Source: Carboxylicivirga fragile (lineage in GTDB: Bacteria > Bacteroidota > Bacteroidia > Bacteroidales > Marinilabiliaceae). Taken from it: 64,000 nucleotides of DNA. The stretch spans positions 97,458-161,457 of the forward strand of contig JAFMVD010000003.1 of the NCBI GenBank assembly GCA_025499625.1. Reading direction: 5' to 3'. Under the pieces are notes generated by a model that was not told the DNA's origin, ran no database searches, and worked only from the letters and a program-made list of their open reading frames with translations. The translations under genes were made by a program, and so were the position numbers. Shown here piece by piece: positions 63,307 through 64,000 of this stretch. Position 1 is the first letter of the stretch. The number at the start of each line of letters is the position of its first letter.

Positions 63307-63588
63307 TTTTATTATTGATGCTCTACGAGCAAAATTCATGTTGCCTCTTGTTTTCTACAAATAGGAATGCTCTACGAGCAAGTCTGCTTTTGGTATTCCT
63401 TCTGTATTTTAACGTATAGCGCACATCATCACCTCATGTATTCATTTAGATAACTGCGTCTTTTTTTACCGCGTAGCGGTTCCAAATATGTAGAACTGTG
63501 ATATTGGTGCTTGTTTTCCCCGTAGGGGATTAATAATGTTGCCATGCTGGCTTTGCCGTTCTAGGTTTACAGTGATCTCTTGCATTAA
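63307..63588. repeat. Long direct repeat, copy A
   Basis: A 282-bp unit nearly identical to copy B 324 bp downstream. It holds four hairpins with a 3-nt loop: TGCTC-tac-GAGCA twice (63319-63331, 63368-63380), ACCGC-gta-GCGGT (63468-63480) and TCCCC-gta-GGGGA (63517-63529). Confidence 0.85.
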
Positions 63589-63630
63589 GGGATTTCCAAA
63601 AACCCTTTGTACTTTGGCTTCTCTGTGTAA

Positions 63631-63911
63631 TTTTATTATTGATGCTCTACGAGCAAAATTCATGTTGCCTCTTGTTTTCTACAAATAGGAATGCTCTACG
63701 AGCAAGTCTGCTTTTAGTATTCCTTCTGTATTTTAATGTATAGCGCACATCATCACCTCATTTATTCATTTAGATAACTACGTCTTTTTTACCGCGTAGC
63801 GGTTTCAAATTTGTAGAACTGTGATATTGGTGCTGGTTTTCCCCGTAGGGGATTAATAATGTTGCCATGACGGCTATGTCGTACTAGGTTTACAGCGATC
63901 TTTTGCATTAA
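63631..63911. repeat. Long direct repeat, copy B
   Basis: A 281-bp unit that differs from copy A by a few substitutions and one T fewer in a T run. The same four hairpins are kept at 63643-63655, 63692-63704, 63791-63803 and 63840-63852. Confidence 0.85.
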
Positions 63912-64000
63912 CCCAAACTATGCATTCGAATAATAAAAAATAGCCTAAATGCATAACGATAAAGCAAATCATCCATTTGGTGAAAATACCAAAATGGTGA

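Larger units (their letters stand above)
63030..64000. other. Gene-free tail with direct repeats
   Basis: A 971-bp region without a credible gene. The first 277 bp show nothing that I can name. Then come two copies of a long direct repeat (63307-63588 and 63631-63911). The last 89 bp contain one imperfect hairpin (about 63972-63996), which could belong to a gene beyond the window. Confidence 0.6.

Noticed and set aside
63466..63663. A 65-codon open frame on the - strand
   Set aside because: It lies across repeat copy A and into copy B; the frame is a by-product of the repeats.
63307..63911. Possible CRISPR array
   Set aside because: There are only two long units, with internal hairpins and a short 42-bp gap; no regular short repeats and spacers, and no cas genes.
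1..64000. tRNA, rRNA or riboswitch genes
   Set aside because: No cloverleaf, rRNA core sequence or known riboswitch motif was recognised on either strand by reading; a covariance-model scan would be decisive.

Overview
The window looks like a chromosome segment of a low-GC member of the phylum Bacteroidota, probably a marine or sediment polysaccharide degrader of the Marinilabiliales/Cytophagales kind. The evidence is a SusC/SusD pair, type IX secretion (T9SS) C-terminal sorting domains, long propeller/triple-tyrosine regulators, Bacteroidota-type promoter words (TAnnTTTG) and an AT-rich base composition. The genus cannot be fixed from the sequence alone. No rRNA, tRNA or CRISPR array was seen.

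Region 1 (1-16974, all + strand) is the distal part of a surface-polysaccharide locus. It opens with the tail of a sugar transferase and an ATP-grasp ligase. Next comes an unusual block: adenylation enzyme, carrier protein, GNAT, adenylation enzyme, GNAT, carrier protein, MBOAT, SGNH-like protein, MBOAT, SGNH-like protein. This looks like two parallel Dlt-like pathways that would activate an amino acid, load it on a carrier, perhaps N-acylate it, and transfer it across the membrane to a polysaccharide. A DegT aminotransferase, a polysaccharide deacetylase, a hexapeptide acetyltransferase and a third MBOAT/SGNH pair follow. I regard this block as the best candidate for an undescribed system.

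Region 2 (17028-26057) holds secreted proteins: a T9SS-sorted SGNH-like protein (+), then on the - strand a lipoprotein, a beta-helix/PKD protein with three tandem sorting-domain-like modules, and a Trp-rich repeat protein with a sorting domain. A membrane nucleotide-sugar 4,6-dehydratase (-) ends the region. A complete-looking IS3-family element (about 26513-27867) with a TTTAAAG frameshift site lies between it and region 3.

Region 3 (28009-37805, mostly +) is a second exopolysaccharide segment: Wza-like export lipoprotein, Wzc-like tyrosine kinase, a VOC protein (-), then a compact operon of acyl carrier protein, AsnB-like amidotransferase, NadE-like amide synthase, AMP ligase and a sugar transferase without the usual N-terminal membrane part. 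This second carrier-linked module resembles the ACP/amidotransferase/acyl-CoA ligase sets of exosortase-associated EPS loci.

Region 4 (37945-62366, +) is a polysaccharide utilisation locus for a beta-glucan, most likely laminarin-like beta-1,3-glucan. It has SusC, SusD, a surface lipoprotein, GH5 with CBM6, two GH16, three GH3 and a DUF418 membrane protein. It is bracketed by two paralogous one-component regulators (propeller, Y_Y_Y, one membrane helix, LuxR-type HTH, no kinase). Several hairpin terminators divide the locus.

Region 5 (62535-64000) has a small bacterial PH-domain membrane protein and then a gene-free tail with two copies of a 282-bp direct repeat packed with short 3-nt-loop hairpins.
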